A stretch of 53,791 nucleotides of DNA, taken from assembly GCA_001871195.1 (NCBI GenBank), contig MNXA01000030.1, positions 1-53,791 of the forward strand. The letters are read 5' to 3'. The notes beneath the pieces were generated by a model. It was not told the DNA's origin. It was given only the letters and a program-made list of their open reading frames with translations, and ran no database searches. A program made the translations under genes and the position numbers. This document shows positions 51,509-53,791 of the stretch, piece after piece (within the stretch, counting starts at the first letter, position 1; each line of letters begins with the position of its first letter). The stretch comes from Zetaproteobacteria bacterium CG1_02_55_237 (GTDB lineage: Bacteria; Pseudomonadota; Zetaproteobacteria; Mariprofundales; Mariprofundaceae).

Positions 51509-52330
51509 TCAAGCTGTCTTATTCATCAATCCGGTAATTTTAGCGACATAGTTCACAGTCTCCTGCGGCATACGTTCAGGGTTGCGTTCGAGATTGCCCA
51601 TGCCCCAGTTATAGGCAGCCAGGGCCAGTTTGGTATCCCCATCGTAGCGCTGCATGAGCTGCTTGAGATATCTGCTGCCTGCCTCGATATTCTGCTCAGG
51701 ATTAAATGCATCGCTTACCCCGAGATCAGCCGCTGTCTCGGGCATCAGCTGCATCAGGCCCTGTGCGCCGACAGAAGAAACAGCCTGTGCATTGAAATCA
51801 CTCTCCGTACGCACCACCGCCTCAATCAGTTTCGGATCAAGACCGTGTTTCTCTGCAGCAGCGTATATGAGTGGCGCGTACTGCTGCTGCCTTGCGCTAG
51901 CGGATGAAATCACTTCCTGCTGTTTTACGGGTTCTATCCGAAGCGGCCCGGAAACGGCGGTCGGTTCAACAGCTGGCGCGGACAGGTTCACCAGAGCCTG
52001 CGGCACAGGAACAGTTGGCACCGTGGAGCTGTTGCGCAAAGCCAGAAACAGGTCGGTGGATAAACGGTTGGAGAGTGAAGTCCCCTGTCTTGAATCAGCC
52101 TCGGAAAACAGGGCATTCATGCTGGCCCGTTCCAGTGCCGAGATAAGATTTACCGCCAGTGCCCGGATAGCCTCAGGTGTCAGTTTCTCGCCCGCATTGG
52201 GCAGCGCGTTGCCTTGCTCCATATCCAGATACTTCTGAAAAGAGCTGGCAGCAGTCTGTGTATTTCCCTGCTCAGGCAACCTAATTGCCTTAGCGTTCCA
52301 ACCAGCCCCAGTATCAAGACGCGTAATCAT
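51509..52330 (-). CDS. SLT-domain lytic transglycosylase without signal peptide
   Basis: A 273-residue protein with a Slt/LysM-free SLT domain in the last 130 residues (LIEAVVRTESDFNAQA with the catalytic glutamate, GAQGLMQLMPETAADLGVSD, LALAAYNWGMGNLERNPERM). The first 130 residues are polar and low in structure (SLSNRLSTDLFLALRNSS), and no hydrophobic signal is seen. It may be exported by a flagellar, type III or other dedicated route, or be released in other ways. ATG 52330 has no obvious ribosome site. Confidence 0.8.
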   Translation of the reverse strand: MITRLDTGAGWNAKAIRLPEQGNTQTAASSFQKYLDMEQGNALPNAGEKLTPEAIRALAVNLISALERASMNALFSEADSRQGTSLSNRLSTDLFLALRNSSTVPTVPVPQALVNLSAPAVEPTAVSGPLRIEPVKQQEVISSASARQQQYAPLIYAAAEKHGLDPKLIEAVVRTESDFNAQAVSSVGAQGLMQLMPETAADLGVSDAFNPEQNIEAGSRYLKQLMQRYDGDTKLALAAYNWGMGNLERNPERMPQETVNYVAKITGLMNKTA

Positions 52331-52396
52331 GCTCAGGAAGGAGCAATACCCATGCCATTATTTATTGGGATAGTGTTATCCATAAAGGGTAGAAAC

Positions 52397-52425
52397 AAAA
52401 AAGGACGATCCGAGGACCTCCCTTT
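52397..52425 (-). terminator. Terminator after hemolysin-III-like gene (repeat copy A)
   Basis: On the minus strand an AAAGG...CCTT hairpin with inner GTCC/GGAT pairing ends in seven T residues, 24 bases past the stop at 52449. The sequence around it (52400-52452) matches the stretch at 53164-53215, so the same terminator module occurs twice. Confidence 0.7.
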
Positions 52426-52448
52426 GGTTCGCAGCTTTTCGGCATTAG

Positions 52449-53081
52449 TCAGGCGGCGTACCAGAAGACGGCGAAGTAGTGGCAGGTGGTGCCGGCCATG
52501 ACGAACAGGTGCCAGATGAAGTGGCCGTAGCGCAGACGGGAATCGGCTACGAAGAAGGCCACGCCCACTGTGTAAGCCACGCCACCGGCAACCAGCCAGA
52601 GCAGGCCGGCTGCGGGCATCAAGACATACAGCGGATGGGCAGCAACCACGATCAACCAGCCCATGAGCAGGTACAGACTGGTGGTAATGACCGGGCGAGT
52701 CATTTTGCCAAACGCCTTCAGCGTCGCGCCGGTTGCGGCCAGCCCCCAGATGAGGGCCAGTAGCGTCCAGCCCCATGCCCCATGCAGCACGCCGAGGGTG
52801 AAAGGCGTGTAGGTGCCGGCGATCAGGAAGAAGATGGCGGAATGCTCGATGATCAGGAACACATGCTTGGCTCTGCCCACCGGCAGGCCGTGATAGATCG
52901 TTGAGGAGAGGTAAAGCAGCAGCATGGTGGCGGCGAAGATGCAGACGCCAACGAGATAGCCGCTGTTGCCGCTGTGCACCCCGTGCAGGACAAGAAAGGG
53001 TGTCGCCACGATAGCTGCAACGAGACCTGCCCCGTGGCTGATACTGTTGGCGATTTCCTCACCCCTGGTTTGCTTGCGCAT
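52449..53081 (-). CDS. Hemolysin III / YqfA-type PAQR membrane protein
   Basis: A 210-residue protein with seven transmembrane helices of the PAQR/HlyIII family. Visible motifs are EEIANSISHGAG near the start, SSTIYHGLPVGRAKHVFLII and HFIWHLFVMAGTTCHYFAVF near the end, with the conserved histidines and serine that bind metal. ATG 53081 follows AGGGA. It is flanked by two related terminator modules. The call as a membrane-remodelling hydrolase/receptor-type protein is by family only. Confidence 0.9.
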   Translation of the reverse strand: MRKQTRGEEIANSISHGAGLVAAIVATPFLVLHGVHSGNSGYLVGVCIFAATMLLLYLSSTIYHGLPVGRAKHVFLIIEHSAIFFLIAGTYTPFTLGVLHGAWGWTLLALIWGLAATGATLKAFGKMTRPVITTSLYLLMGWLIVVAAHPLYVLMPAAGLLWLVAGGVAYTVGVAFFVADSRLRYGHFIWHLFVMAGTTCHYFAVFWYAA

Positions 53082-53163
53082 GCTTTCCCTGTTCACATCC
53101 TGCGTTCCTCGTGCCATTGGAAAACCAAGTTTAGCAGGGCCCATTGTGGCATGCAGAAAGAAA

Positions 53164-53187
53164 AAGGAATGTCCAAGGACCACCCTT
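53164..53187 (-). terminator. Terminator after 57-residue gene (repeat copy B)
   Basis: On the minus strand AAGG-GTGG-TCC-TT-GGA-CATT-CCTT forms a bulged stem followed by TTTTC, about 55 bases past the stop at 53243. The flanking stretch 53164-53215 is a relative of 52400-52452 in the same orientation. Confidence 0.55.
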
Positions 53188-53242
53188 AGGTATGCAGCTT
53201 TTCGGGATTAGGCGAAGAAGCGGAAGTGAGCCGAGGATGCCA

Positions 53243-53416
53243 TCAGTCCTGATCCCCTGCCGACCGGCGGGCAGCTTTTTCTTTTTCAACGCTGCGCGAA
53301 TAGAGCAGCACAATGCCATTCTTGATGCTGAACATCAGGGCAAAGAAAACCAGGGCAATCAGGAAGCCGACGGCGGGATGTTCCTGCAAGAGCGTGATAA
53401 AGGAGATGACGTTCAT
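53243..53416 (-). CDS. Small single-pass membrane protein (57 aa)
   Basis: A 57-residue protein starting at ATG 53416 behind a GAGGA ribosome site. It has a short polar start, one membrane helix (VGFLIALVFFALMFSI) and a basic/charged C-terminal tail (EKEKAARRSAGDQD). I do not recognise a family. The correct ribosome site and a terminator-like element downstream support it. It begins only 55 bases from the right IS. Confidence 0.6.
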   Translation of the reverse strand: MNVISFITLLQEHPAVGFLIALVFFALMFSIKNGIVLLYSRSVEKEKAARRSAGDQD

Positions 53417-53527
53417 GGTGTTTCCTCAGGCTAACAAGGCACATGAGTGGGTTCAATCCACATGCAGCGAATTGTCGGCAGCACATAACCTGTCCTCATC
53501 AGTAGCTCATAAGTTGTCCGGTCTGAA

Positions 53528-53546
53528 GATTACCCGAGAGGTAATC
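53528..53546. promoter_or_regulatory. Palindrome in IS leader, right copy
   Basis: The same perfect 7-base inverted repeat as at 247-265, 40 bases before the transposase start codon. Confidence 0.4.
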
Positions 53547-53586
53547 AGAGATGAGACGAACGACAGTGTTACAGGAGGTCAGGAAG

Positions 53587-53791
53587 ATGAGATTTGATGA
53601 GGCATATGGTGGTTGGCAGAGAGGCCAGTTGACCCAGGAAGAGGCGGGACGACTGCTCGGCATGAGCGAGCGTAACTTCCGGCGTTATGTAGAGCGTTAT
53701 CAGGGGGAAGGCGAAGCTGGGTTGATGGACAAGCGTTTGACGCAAGCATCCAGCCGGTGTGCCCCGGTGGACGAGGTGTTGCGACTCACCG
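53587..53791 (+). CDS. ISNCY-family transposase, N-terminal fragment
   Basis: Starts at ATG 53587 behind AGGAGG and runs off the right edge after 68 residues. The helix-turn-helix start is identical to the fragment at 1-206. The catalytic domain is outside the window. Confidence 0.8.
   Translation, partial: MRFDEAYGGWQRGQLTQEEAGRLLGMSERNFRRYVERYQGEGEAGLMDKRLTQASSRCAPVDEVLRLT

Larger units (their letters stand above)
53472..53791 (+). mobile_element. Insertion sequence end, right copy (ISNCY-type, partial)
   Basis: Exact reverse complement of positions 2-321. The element's outer end is 53472 and the remainder runs off the right edge. Its flank (53417-53471) is unrelated to the flank of the left copy. 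The two copies point outward, so recombination between them would invert the 53 kb between. Confidence 0.85.

Noticed and set aside
1-53791. Composite transposon carrying 53 kb of cargo
   Set aside because: The internal genes are essential housekeeping functions with uniform base composition and operon structure. The IS flanks differ from each other, so the segment was not moved as a unit.
1-53791. tRNA, rRNA or CRISPR features
   Set aside because: No cloverleaf-like sequences, rRNA segments or regularly spaced repeats were noticed on reading either strand; a covariance-model scan was not possible.

Overview
The window is a 53.8 kb block of bacterial chromosome (about 57% GC by eye) of proteobacterial type. 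It contains ubiquinone genes (ubiX, ubiK), an Lpt/Kds lipopolysaccharide set, outer-membrane lipoproteins, a TonB receptor, MltC and a type IV major pilin. The mixture of a plant/alphaproteobacterial-type GshA, citramalate synthase CimA, gamma-like housekeeping genes and a Myxococcus-like pilin-ABC cluster would fit a Zetaproteobacterium or a related lineage. That placement is an inference. Both ends lie inside the same insertion sequence: positions 2-321 are the exact reverse complement of 53472-53791, so the window is a chromosomal segment bounded by two outward-pointing IS copies. I see no rRNA, tRNA, CRISPR array or prophage.

Layout. 0.3-6 kb: remnant of a DUF2721 gene cut by the IS, a b561-type cytochrome, a small membrane protein, an operon of FeoB-like transporter plus a zinc-ribbon/HEAGH membrane protein, and MltC. 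6.3-12.1 kb: a signalling island of a YfiR-like protein, a hybrid histidine kinase broken by a frameshift, a LuxR-type response regulator and a TonB-dependent receptor. 12.3-18 kb: SulP transporter, methyltransferase, endonuclease III, a membrane protein fused to a PilP-like domain, and an outer-membrane barrel protein. 18.1-22.6 kb: hyuA-hyuB-tsaD with 4-base overlaps. 22.7-25.8 kb: type IV pilin followed by an ABC ATPase, an ABC permease and a membrane-anchored unknown protein. 26-34 kb: a long leftward run comM, ubiK, lipoprotein, ubiX, lptB, lptA, lptC, kdsC, kdsD and an M23 peptidase, i.e. envelope biogenesis. 34-43.8 kb: yajQ, M48 peptidase, tyrS, anmK, DUF457 hydrolase, M14 peptidase, DUF971, MscS and mrp. 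43.9-49.7 kb: HAD phosphatase, cimA, an oxidoreductase, gshA, a CPXCG protein and rsmA. 49.7-53.4 kb: a 418 bp inverted-repeat element, plsC, gmhB, a lytic transglycosylase, a hemolysin-III-like protein and a 57-residue membrane protein.

Most of the window is ordinary chromosomal gene content in tight, often overlapping operons. The points most worth attention are the PilP-domain fusion, the pilin-linked ABC transporter with its unknown third component, the large inverted-repeat element at 49680-50097 with a relative at 40787, the FeoB variant with an unusual G3 motif, the frameshifted kinase in the YfiR/TonB island, and the IS copies at both ends.
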